The notes below the pieces were generated by a model that was not told where the DNA came from, did not search any database, and worked only from the letters and a program-made list of their open reading frames with translations. A DNA stretch of 17,839 nucleotides from Streptomyces marispadix. Lineage in GTDB: Bacteria; Actinomycetota; Actinomycetes; Streptomycetales; Streptomycetaceae. The DNA lies in the NCBI RefSeq assembly GCF_022524345.1, contig NZ_JAKWJU010000001.1, positions 1 through 17,839 on the forward strand. Direction: 5' to 3'. The position numbers and the translations under genes are program-made. Positions 1-6,958 of this stretch are shown one piece after another. Within the stretch, counting starts at the first letter, position 1. Each line of letters begins with the position of its first letter.

Positions 1-1
1 G

Positions 2-133
2 CCATGGCTGCTGGGCGCCGCGATCACTTCGCCTTTGCGAGAACAGCACCTGGAGTTGGGGAAGCAGGGTGCCGCGGCCGCCCTGCTGATGATGTCCGCT
101 TTAACTGCCCATTCTTTACGGAGAGTTACGTAA
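2..133 (+). CDS. C-terminal end of an unknown protein (partial at window edge)
   Basis: An open frame enters from the window's left edge and stops at TAA 131-133, giving 43 residues. It is rich in Ala and Leu in its second half (around KQGAAAALLMMSALTAHSLR) and looks more protein-like than the other two frames. I do not recognise the family. The start lies outside the window. It ends about 155 bp before the stop of the converging tpg copy A. The stretch 134-287 is less GC-rich than the rest and I see no gene in it. The call rests only on frame quality and could be wrong. Confidence 0.3.
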   Translation, partial: PWLLGAAITSPLREQHLELGKQGAAAALLMMSALTAHSLRRVT

Positions 134-287
134 CCGCCCGTAGCAGACCCCGTAAGGAAACATGTAAGGAGAGTTGTAAGGCAGGTGGAGTCCCGTGCGG
201 ACCACCCTGTCAGTTCGCTCTGCGTCTGATGTCTGCCTGCTCATCAACTCCCGTACGTTGCCAGCCTGTTCGGCAGTACAGGTTTTG

Positions 288-869
288 TCAGGCGGCGATG
301 CCGACGCCGGAGACGTAGGCGTATGCGTCGTACTCCGAGCCCAGGTCGGTGATGATGTCGTCCCAGGCGGCGTCGAGTCTGGCGGTGTCGCGGGCGTCCC
401 AGGCGGAGACGATGTCGTGCCAGTCCCGGATCTGGAGGGAGCGCTGTTGTACGTCGCGGCGGTGTGGGGGGCGTACCGCGGTCTGGTTGACGGGGTAGAT
501 CTCTACGCGGGTTCCGGCGCCTGCTCGGTTGAGGCGTTTTGTCAGTGCGCCGGAGCGGAGCATGTTGTGGCTGCGCAGGGTGCGGTAGGCCTTTTCGATG
601 CGTTGGCGGCTTTTCCGGGAGGGTGTTGCTTTGCCGGTCTGCCAGCGGCGGAGTGTGGCGGGGCGTACGCCGGCGTTTTTGAGGGCGGTGCGGCCGGCGG
701 GGCTGTCGAGGTAGTGGAGGCGGGCGTGGAGGCCGCGGCGGGTGTCGATGGGGCTGCGGATGCCGGTGTCGCGGATGATCCGGTCCAGTTCTGCGGCGAG
801 GGCTTCGGCGCCGGGGATGCCTTGGGCGTGGTATTTGGAGAATTCGCCCCATTCCTCGCGTGCGGTCAC
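288..869 (-). CDS. tpg: Tpg-like terminal protein, intact copy A
   Basis: This 193-residue basic protein is probably the terminal protein that caps the 5' ends of a linear Streptomyces replicon and primes end-patching. Family knowledge: Tpg is usually about 184 residues, with an N-terminal helix-turn-helix, and is encoded directly downstream of tap. Seen here: an Arg/Lys-rich HTH-like segment at about residues 60-100 (VRPATLRRWQTGKATPSRKS), and an acidic C-terminal part with WDARDTARLDAAWDD near 157-171. The GTG start (867-869) overlaps the TGA of a truncated tap (866-868) in a GTGA overlap, which implies translational coupling. This is the only copy in the window with an unbroken frame. It has no visible promoter of its own because only the last 77 codons of tap precede it. 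Overall identity to classical Tpg is low, so the assignment rests on size, HTH, operon position and the Tap partner. Confidence 0.68.
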   Translation of the reverse strand: MTAREEWGEFSKYHAQGIPGAEALAAELDRIIRDTGIRSPIDTRRGLHARLHYLDSPAGRTALKNAGVRPATLRRWQTGKATPSRKSRQRIEKAYRTLRSHNMLRSGALTKRLNRAGAGTRVEIYPVNQTAVRPPHRRDVQQRSLQIRDWHDIVSAWDARDTARLDAAWDDIITDLGSEYDAYAYVSGVGIAA

Positions 870-1101
870 CGGTCGGCTCCCAGCGTGTAGGTGCGCTTGG
901 GTTTCATGTCGGACAGGTCTCGTCCTTCTGTGAATACCTGCTGCCAGTCGCCGTGGACGTGCAGCTCGTCGGTGCCGGTGACTTCGACGACCACGAGTCC
1001 GGCCTGGTGTGCTTTGCGGGCCTTGAGCCAGAGGTTCGCGTATGCCTGGCTGCGGAGGATGTGCATCCAGTCGGGGCGGCGGATCTCGCGGTTGTAGGTG
1101 G
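302..1101. repeat. Direct repeat A of the tap-tpg 3' region
   Basis: This 800-bp segment covers nearly all of tpg and the last 77 codons of tap. It is repeated in the same orientation at 2519-3322. The one difference I found is a 4-bp insertion in the second copy. Homology starts at the common CGACGCCGGAGACG near the tpg 3' end and stops exactly after GTAGGTGG within tap. Part of it is also present inverted at 1965-2525. Confidence 0.85.
866..1101 (-). pseudogene. tap: Truncated tap copy A (last 77 codons only)
   Basis: On the minus strand this matches the last 77 codons of the full-length tap gene (3087-3322), with no difference that I noticed. The match starts at the TYNREIRRPDWM segment and ends at the same TGA. 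Upstream of 1101 the sequence changes abruptly to unrelated DNA, so no promoter, start or catalytic part is present. It is the tail that keeps the GTGA overlap with tpg copy A. It forms the right part of direct repeat A. Confidence 0.8.
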
Positions 1102-1964
1102 CGGCCCAGGGGGGACGACCATGGAGTCGGGGGCGTTGGGGTCTCGCCCCGGTCGTCGTCCCCCCTCCTCCCAGGCCGCGTGGGCGTGTCCACGGCGAGT
1201 GCGTGTGGGGAGCAGGTCCACGCGGGTCACGAGCCGGCCCGACAGAAGCTCTACATCCCCAGCGGATCCACCTACAGGGAGCGCGACCGAGAAGGAGGCA
1301 TAATCGAAGGGGTTCCGCACGCCCAAGTGGGCGCGGGGGGGGGGGCAGGGGGCGAGGAGAGGACGGGCGCGGAGAGGGTGCAGACTCCGGGATCCGCGCC
1401 CCGGGGCCGAAGCCCCGGTCACCGCAGAGCTGACACCCAAACCGATGAGACCAGTCCTGGCGCCGGGTGCTGCAACTCCGGAGAACCTCGCGCAGCCCCA
1501 ACTACACGGGTGTGGGCGCGGCCTGCCATCTGCTGCGCCTGGCCGGAGGGCTACCTCGACCGCCCCGCCGGCGCGGACCGCCCAGGAGCCGGCGGGGAGT
1601 GACGGTCCAGTCGGAGGCGGGCGCGCAGCGAGGAGGAGCCCGGGTGGGCGGGGGCGCGGATCGGGCGAGACGCGGACGATCTCTCCACCCGCGTCGGAGA
1701 CCGACGGGAGGGTCGGGCAGTAGTGAGAATTCGCCTCGGGGAGTCGTCCGCGGTCCGCTCGTTCGGTGGCCTCCAGGGAGGTGGCAGCCGCGGCGGTCGC
1801 CCGGGAGCCCGGTGGCCGCATGCCCCCAGCGTGTGGGGAGCGGGGGAGGTGCGCTTGCGGTCTGCCCGGCCCCGCGGGCCGCGGGGTGTCGGAGGGCAGT
1901 CTCGTCCTCGTGACCGGGGGGGGGGGGGGGGGGGCGGTGATGGGGGGTCCTGGCATGAGAGGGG
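1102..1964. other. Unrelated insert between tap/tpg copies, no confident gene
   Basis: This 863-bp stretch has no match to the surrounding tap-tpg copies. The + strand is purine/G-rich, with homopolymers of 11 G (1335-1345) and 19 G (1916-1934), unlike the neighbouring genes. One minus-strand frame near 1100-1330 reads like a protein fragment (for example NPFDYASFSVALPVGG), but it runs on through low-quality sequence and I cannot assign it. It could be foreign DNA, a remnant of a gene, or a chimeric or contaminant stretch. No RNA gene, transposase or telomere-like palindrome set was recognised. Confidence 0.5.
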
Positions 1965-2525
1965 ACCTTGGCTCAAGGCCCGCAAGCACACCAGGCCGGA
2001 CTCGTGGTCGTCGAAGTCACCGGCACCGGCGAGCTGCACGTCCACGGCGACTGGCAGCAGGTATTCACAGAAGGACGAGACCTGTCCGACATGAAACCCA
2101 AGCGCACCTACACGCTGGGAGCCGACCGGTGACCGCACGCGAGGAATGGGGCGAATTCTCCAAATACCACGCCCAAGGCATCCCCGGCGCCGAAGCCCTC
2201 GCCGCAGAACTGGACCGGATCATCCGCGACACCGGCATCCGCAGCCCCATCGACACCCGCCGCGGCCTCCACGCCCGCCTCCACTACCTCGACAGCCCCC
2301 CGGCCGCACCGCCCTCAAAAACGCCGGCGTGACGCCCCGCCACACTCCGCCGCTGCGCAAAGCCACCCTCCCGGAAAAGCCGCCAACGCATCGAAAAGGC
2401 CTACGCAGGTGGCCCCGCGGCGGCCCCCAACATGCTCCGTTCCGCCGCGACGAGCGCCTCGCACCGGGTCCAGAGCGGAGCATGTTGTGGCTCCGCCAGC
2501 GTGCGACACCGCCAGACTCGACGCC
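1965..2525 (+). pseudogene. Inverted, decayed tap-tail/tpg copy B
   Basis: On the + strand this repeats the end of tap (about 1965-2132) and most of tpg (start GTG 2129-2131). Differences from copies A and C accumulate from left to right: one base lost in the Lys codon run near 1983, an Asp to Gly change in the TGTDELHV motif, a base lost near 2297, a G gained near 2330, about 9 bp lost near 2358, and scrambled sequence from about 2406. A last short piece matching tpg at 2503-2525 runs straight into copy C. It cannot encode either protein. The rising error rate toward one end looks like a read tail or a fold-back junction as much as natural decay. Confidence 0.75.
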
Positions 2526-3090
2526 GGAGACGTAGGCGTATGCGTCGTACTCCGAGCCCAGGTCGGTGATGATGTCGTCCCAGGCGGCGTCGAGTCTGGC
2601 GGTGTCGCGGGCGTCCCAGGCGGAGACGATGTCGTGCCAGTCCCGGATCTGGAGGGAGCGCTGTTGTACGTCGCGGCGGTGTGGGGGGCGTACCGCGGTC
2701 TGGTTGACGGGGTAGATCTCTACGCGGGTTCCGGCGCCTGCTCGGTTGAGGCGTTTTGTCAGTGCGCCGGAGCGGAGCATGTTGTGGCTGCGCAGGGTGC
2801 GGTAGGCCTTTTCGATGCGTTGGCGGCTTTTCCGGGAGGGTGTTGCTTTGCCGGTCTGCCAGCGGCGGAGTGTGGCGGGGCGTACGTACGCCGGCGTTTT
2901 TGAGGGCGGTGCGGCCGGCGGGGCTGTCGAGGTAGTGGAGGCGGGCGTGGAGGCCGCGGCGGGTGTCGATGGGGCTGCGGATGCCGGTGTCGCGGATGAT
3001 CCGGTCCAGTTCTGCGGCGAGGGCTTCGGCGCCGGGGATGCCTTGGGCGTGGTATTTGGAGAATTCGCCCCATTCCTCGCGTGCGGTCAC
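2401..3090 (-). pseudogene. tpg: tpg copy C, frameshifted by a 4-bp duplication
   Basis: This copy sits directly after the full-length tap gene. Its GTG start (3088-3090) overlaps the tap TGA (3087-3089), as in copy A. The first 68 codons match copy A. A duplicated 4-mer around 2881-2888 (CGTACGTACG where copy A has CGTACG) then shifts the frame inside the HTH region, and an aberrant tail runs to a stop at 2401. The sequence past the shift still matches copy A in another frame to about 2519, so the damage looks recent. Homologous DNA is 2519-3090; 2401-2518 is scrambled copy-B material. If the insertion is a sequencing error, this would be the real partner of tap. Confidence 0.8.
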
Positions 3091-3322
3091 CGGTCGGCTC
3101 CCAGCGTGTAGGTGCGCTTGGGTTTCATGTCGGACAGGTCTCGTCCTTCTGTGAATACCTGCTGCCAGTCGCCGTGGACGTGCAGCTCGTCGGTGCCGGT
3201 GACTTCGACGACCACGAGTCCGGCCTGGTGTGCTTTGCGGGCCTTGAGCCAGAGGTTCGCGTATGCCTGGCTGCGGAGGATGTGCATCCAGTCGGGGCGG
3301 CGGATCTCGCGGTTGTAGGTGG
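2519..3322. repeat. Direct repeat C, second copy of the tap-tpg 3' region
   Basis: This 804-bp segment matches 302-1101 in the same orientation, with a 4-bp duplication around 2881-2888. Copy B at 1965-2525 is its inverted partner, so B and C form a long imperfect palindrome centred near 2480-2520. A short extra piece of tpg (GAGCGGAGCATGTTGTGGCT, 2473-2492) lies at that centre. Confidence 0.85.
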
Positions 3323-5354
3323 ACTCTCCCATGGTGGAGATGAACTTGGAGTACGCGGATTTGAGGTATTCCACCGTGACGTCGTCTCCGTTTTCGATGG
3401 CTTCCCGGCGTACTTGGGCGAGGGTGCGGCGCAGCTTCTCCAGGACGTTCTCCGTCGCGCCGGAGGTCCATGATTCGTGGATGAGGGGCGGGTCGCACAG
3501 GCCGTCCTGGGTGCAGCGCTGGAGGAGGCGCAGGGTGGGTTCGGTGATCCAGACGTCGCCGGTTTTGCGGCGGTCTCCGAGTGGTGAGGGCAGGTCCTCG
3601 TGGGGCCAGGCGGGTGGGGTGATGTGGTGGATGCCGGCGCGTTTGGGGTCGTGGACTTGGCTGTCGTTCCAGGTGAGTTGGCCGATGGGCAGGTGTGTCT
3701 TGAATGCGGCGAGGTAGGCGGCGTTCGCATCGAGTGCGATGGTCTCGCGTGGGGTGGCGTCGGCGCGTACGGCGGTGTTCTTCCAGTTCTGGCGGCCTTC
3801 CCAGATGGCGTCGGCGCCGGATTTCTGGCCGGTCTTCTTCAGCAGGTCCAGTACCGGCGGGAACGAGCTGTGTTCGTAGCGGGAGCCTTTGCGGGTGTGG
3901 TCGAACCAGGCCATGACGTCCGGCACGGCCCGCTTGATGAGTGTTCTGGCCGCGGCGTCGGCGTCGCCGCCCGCGGCGTGCAGGGCGTCGGCGACGGTGG
4001 CGTGGATCTGTTCGATGACGTCGGCGTCGAGTGATCCTGAACGCGCCGCGGCGGGGCGGGACTTGGGAGCTGTGGTGGCTCGGTTGGCGTGCTCTGCCGG
4101 GGGGTGGGGTGGTGGCTGCTTTGTGCGGGGTGCAGGCGGCGGTGGAGGGGGTTGTGGGGGTGTGTGCGGGTCGGGGGTGTCGAGGAAGCGGGCGTGTACG
4201 AAGTCGGGGTAGAGCGTCACGTCGCCCATGCCGATGTCGTCGTCGGCTACGGCGAGTCGGGCCGTGTCGCCGGTGCGCTCCAGGCGGAGTACGACGTCGG
4301 CGCGGAGGGTGTCGAGGAGGGTGGGGTCGTCGGTGTCGACGACGGCGAGTACCGGCAGGTGGTGGGTGCGGGCGAGGCGCATCAGGTCGCGGGTCGCGGC
4401 GGGGAGGGTGTCGCCGGACAGCGGTACGGCCGGGTCCGCGGCGGTTTGGAGGCGGTCGACGACGAGGAGGGCCAGGCCGTCGACGTCGGCGAGGGTGGAC
4501 TCGATGGCGCCGGTGTCGAGGTCGTCTCCGTCGTCGACGTACAGGGGGGCTTGGCGGGGTTCGGCGAGTCGTGCGGCGAGGTGTGGCGGGGGGTCCAGCA
4601 GGCCCGATCGCAGTCGTTGGTAGTCGGCGCCGGCGTGTGCGGCGGTGATGCGGGCGACGACGTCCGCGGCGGAGGGGCCGGAGGCGGCGTAGAGGACGGG
4701 GCGGCCGTGGACGACGGCGGTGTCGCGGGCCGCGCTCGCGGCGAGGAGGCTGCCGCCGGCGCCGGGTGCGGCGGCGATGAGGGCGAGGCGGCCCGGGAGG
4801 AGTCCGCCGCCGGTCGCGTCGTCGAGGGCGGCGAGTCCGTAGGAGAGTGCGGCGCGGGCGGTGCTGGTGATGCTCTCCAGCACCGCGGCGGGTCCGGTCA
4901 GTGTCCGTGCCCGGCGAGCAGGCCGCGGGGTCTGGGGCGGTGCGGCCTCGGCGGGCGGGGCGGGCGCCTCGTCGACGGGCCTGGTCGCTGCGGTTTCGGC
5001 GGGCGACGGGGGCGTGGGCGCCGGGACCGTCGCCTCGGCGGGGACGTCGGCGGGGAGGAGTACGGCGACGTCGCGGGTGCGCTTCCGCAGCCGCTGGGGA
5101 GCGCCGGCGGCGGCTGCGGTGACGAGGCTGCCCAACTGCTGGCGGGCCTGGGTGAGTCCGTGCGCGGGCCAGGACTCCAGCACGGCGTGCTGCTGTTCGG
5201 TGAGGGCGTTCAGCGGTGTCAGGACGGCCCGTACGACCGTGTCGCCGGACTCCCGCGTGATGACCACGGGCTTTCCGGCATCGAGCAGTTGGAACAGGGC
5301 CTTACGAGCGGCCTCCGTCCCGTACGGCCCTGTGGCGACGCCGTGTGTGGGCAC
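3087..5354 (-). CDS. tap: Tap-like telomere-associated protein with Phd-like and DnaB/RecA-like N-terminal half
   Basis: The 755-residue product probably binds replicon ends and recruits the terminal protein for end-patching DNA synthesis. Residues 15-50 (ARKALFQLLDAGKPVVITRE) resemble a Phd/YefM antitoxin domain. A Pro/Ala linker (105-150) follows. Residues 165-375 resemble the DnaB C-terminal RecA fold: AAPGAGGS (195-202) sits at Walker A but has Gly where Lys is expected, LALLVVDRLQ (294-303) is like Walker B, and RADVVLRLER (351-360) is like the following strand. A Pro-rich linker (392-440) leads to the Tap-type C-terminal half: LDANAAY (541-547), YLKSAYSKFISTMGE (663-677) and VTGTDELHV (718-726) recall family-B polymerase motifs A, B and C, and the same layout exists in classical Tap, which instead has an N-terminal HTH (from memory). 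GTG start with GGAGGTGA seven bases upstream; promoter at 5394-5422. Confidence 0.72.
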   Translation of the reverse strand: MPTHGVATGPYGTEAARKALFQLLDAGKPVVITRESGDTVVRAVLTPLNALTEQQHAVLESWPAHGLTQARQQLGSLVTAAAAGAPQRLRKRTRDVAVLLPADVPAEATVPAPTPPSPAETAATRPVDEAPAPPAEAAPPQTPRPARRARTLTGPAAVLESITSTARAALSYGLAALDDATGGGLLPGRLALIAAAPGAGGSLLAASAARDTAVVHGRPVLYAASGPSAADVVARITAAHAGADYQRLRSGLLDPPPHLAARLAEPRQAPLYVDDGDDLDTGAIESTLADVDGLALLVVDRLQTAADPAVPLSGDTLPAATRDLMRLARTHHLPVLAVVDTDDPTLLDTLRADVVLRLERTGDTARLAVADDDIGMGDVTLYPDFVHARFLDTPDPHTPPQPPPPPPAPRTKQPPPHPPAEHANRATTAPKSRPAAARSGSLDADVIEQIHATVADALHAAGGDADAAARTLIKRAVPDVMAWFDHTRKGSRYEHSSFPPVLDLLKKTGQKSGADAIWEGRQNWKNTAVRADATPRETIALDANAAYLAAFKTHLPIGQLTWNDSQVHDPKRAGIHHITPPAWPHEDLPSPLGDRRKTGDVWITEPTLRLLQRCTQDGLCDPPLIHESWTSGATENVLEKLRRTLAQVRREAIENGDDVTVEYLKSAYSKFISTMGESTYNREIRRPDWMHILRSQAYANLWLKARKAHQAGLVVVEVTGTDELHVHGDWQQVFTEGRDLSDMKPKRTYTLGADR

Positions 5355-5363
5355 GCGGGGTCA

Positions 5364-5370
5364 CCTCCTC
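5364..5370 (-). promoter_or_regulatory. Ribosome binding site of tap
   Basis: The minus strand reads GAGGAGGTGA just before the GTG at 5354-5352. This strong Shine-Dalgarno sequence fixes the start; no ATG competes nearby. Confidence 0.7.
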
Positions 5371-5393
5371 ACGGTTTCGACCTCACACCTTGA

Positions 5394-5422
5394 TGTGTAA
5401 GCAGTGAGAGCAAACCTATCAA
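5394..5422 (-). promoter_or_regulatory. Putative tap promoter
   Basis: Read on the minus strand, TTGATA (5417-5422) and TACACA (5394-5399) are separated by exactly 17 bp, close to the consensus for the housekeeping sigma factor. Transcription would start near 5387, about 33 bp before the tap start codon. It is the only good promoter seen for the tap-tpg operon. Confidence 0.55.
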
Positions 5423-5463
5423 GACGTGTCCCAACTATGCGCCGGAACAGGCGCTTTCACCAA

Positions 5464-5485
5464 CATGACGAGACGTCGTCATGTC
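5464..5485. promoter_or_regulatory. Perfect palindrome upstream of tap, possible operator
   Basis: Two 9-bp arms, ACATGACGA and TCGTCATGT, flank GACG. The dyad lies about 110 bp upstream of the tap start and about 40 bp upstream of its putative -35 box. A regulator site is one reading; the Phd-like domain of Tap makes autoregulation conceivable. No direct evidence. Confidence 0.45.
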
Positions 5486-5875
5486 AGGAGCGGTGACGGA
5501 CACCAAGGGGAAGAGGCGGCAGGTGCCGGTCGCGGGCGCCTGCCGTCTTGTTTCCGGAAGGGGCCGAACGGCCGGACCTGACAGCCCAGTTAGCCGGCAC
5601 GTACAGGCACCGGCGCGGACGGTGCTGTGCGGAGTACGCGGAGTACCGTCCGGGCCGGACGGCTCCCGCCGCGATGCGGGCCGGGCTTCTCCGCGGGCCG
5701 GTGCCGCACCGGTTTGTCACTGTGGGCTCAGATGGCTGTGTTTCCATGCCTGTTGGGGTTCGCCGACGGCGTCATCCGCTTCCTGAGCGGCTGTTCGGGC
5801 CCGGCCGCGTCGGCCGGCCGCCGGGGCCGCACCGTTCGGCGGCAGGTCGTTCGGCGGTCGGTGCCTGGCGGGGTT

Positions 5876-6316
5876 CTAGGGACTCGGCCACAGGGTGAGG
5901 CGGTCGGTGACCCAGTCCCACACCCCGGCCTGTGCGCTCTTGCCGGCTCCGCGGGGGTCGAGGTCCGGGGCCCGCCTGCGGAGCCACCGGGCTGTGGCTT
6001 CGGGGTCCGCCACGGAGACGGAGAGCAGCCTCCACGGCGTACCGGGCCGCACCTCGACGCACACCACGGGACGGCCGGGCCGGAAGGCGACGAAGTCGTC
6101 CTCCTCGTGGTCTCGGCGGGTGCCGGCGTACAGCGCCCCCGAGATCCACACGCCGCGGCGTGCGACTCCGCGCAGAGCACGCCACCAGTCACGCTCGGTC
6201 CTCACGCGCCGTACCGCGGCGAGCGGTACCCGCACGTCGCCGTGCCGCGCTGCGGCCTTCTCCCACCAGGGCAGCCGGACGATCAGGTCGTCGTCTTCGA
6301 CGAGTAGCCGTGCCAT
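5876..6316 (-). CDS. Conserved hypothetical protein, PH-domain-like
   Basis: A 146-residue protein beginning MARLLVEDDDLIVRLPWWEK, the pattern of a widespread Streptomyces hypothetical family related to bacterial PH domains: short beta strands, a VPLAAVRRVR segment at about 30-39, a GTRR turn near 66, a VCVEV strand, and a final SVSVADPEATARWL helix. No signal peptide or membrane segment. Its role is unknown; such proteins are thought to be small cytosolic or membrane-adjacent binding modules. The start is the ATG at 6314-6316; the ribosome site is weak (GGGACGA). It stands alone, divergent from the FAD oxidoreductase and convergent with nothing. The last 27 residues beyond the PH-like part may be lineage-specific. 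Confidence 0.65.
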   Translation of the reverse strand: MARLLVEDDDLIVRLPWWEKAAARHGDVRVPLAAVRRVRTERDWWRALRGVARRGVWISGALYAGTRRDHEEDDFVAFRPGRPVVCVEVRPGTPWRLLSVSVADPEATARWLRRRAPDLDPRGAGKSAQAGVWDWVTDRLTLWPSP

Positions 6317-6958
6317 CGCGCGTTCGTCCCCACTTCGTGGCGGTCCTCGGCCCGATCCGGGTTCCCGCCGGAACCCGGTTCACCCCCCGCCCGCTCGCCG
6401 AGACACGGGCCGCGGGAGTGCCGGCTCTCCGCGGGCGGCGGTCGTCCGCACGCGCCGGTCGTCGGCCAGCGTTTCGCCCCGGGCATTTCAACGGCAGCGC
6501 CGTCGCCGTCGCCGCCGCCGCCCCAGGGGGCACCAAAGGAGGCACCAAAGCGTGAACCGGGCCCTCCCCCGCGCAGGGTTGGGCCGCAGGCGTAGCGAAG
6601 CTGGCACCGCCTTCCCCCGGCCGTCATCTCAACTTCCCGTCTGTGGGCGGGACATGGAGACAGCGCGACACAGAGAGGTTCGGCCGGGAGGTTCGGCCGG
6701 GTGTCGAACTGGGCGCTCCTGTCTGCGCGTTCCCCACCCCCGGGGGGCCGGGCCCGACGGCGCGGAGCGCACCCTCCCGGCCGACGCCGCCACCCCCGTT
6801 CCCGCTCCCGCTGCTTCTCCCTGTGCCCGTTACCTCTGCGTCCCCTCCAGCCTTCCAGCCCTTCCCAGACCCTCCGGTGTCCCGGCCGTCGCCTCCGGCT
6901 CCGTTTCTTCCGGGCGTTACGGTCGAAAGTAGGTAAAAGCTGCGCGGAAGGGGACACT
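6317..6958. other. Divergent intergenic region
   Basis: No gene is supported. Features seen: a GTCGCC/GCC-rich run at 6495-6523, a direct repeat GGCACCAAAG at 6528-6551, a repeated GAGGTTCGGCCGGG at 6676-6701, and a long pyrimidine-rich stretch at 6780-6910. A TAGGTA hexamer at 6930-6935 could be the -10 box of the oxidoreductase, with no clear -35 box. Confidence 0.45.

Larger units (their letters stand above)
5355..5875. other. Intergenic region upstream of tap and downstream of the PH-like gene
   Basis: This holds the tap ribosome site, promoter and palindrome (5364-5485). The remaining 390 bp (5486-5875) is GC-rich with short dyads, such as GAGTAC repeated at 5633-5647 and GC-rich inverted repeats near 5785-5825 that may end transcription of the minus-strand gene at 5876. 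Open frames here lack ribosome sites and protein-like composition. Confidence 0.5.

Noticed and set aside
904..1989. A 361-codon minus-strand open frame through the insert
   Set aside because: It continues into the wrong frame of tap copy A and through the G-run region; no coherent protein. Only a short part near 1100-1330 looks vaguely protein-like.
1..3322. Actual telomere sequence of a Streptomyces replicon
   Set aside because: I could not find the tightly packed set of short GC-rich palindromes typical of archetypal Streptomyces telomeres; the palindrome here is made of coding DNA from tap and tpg.
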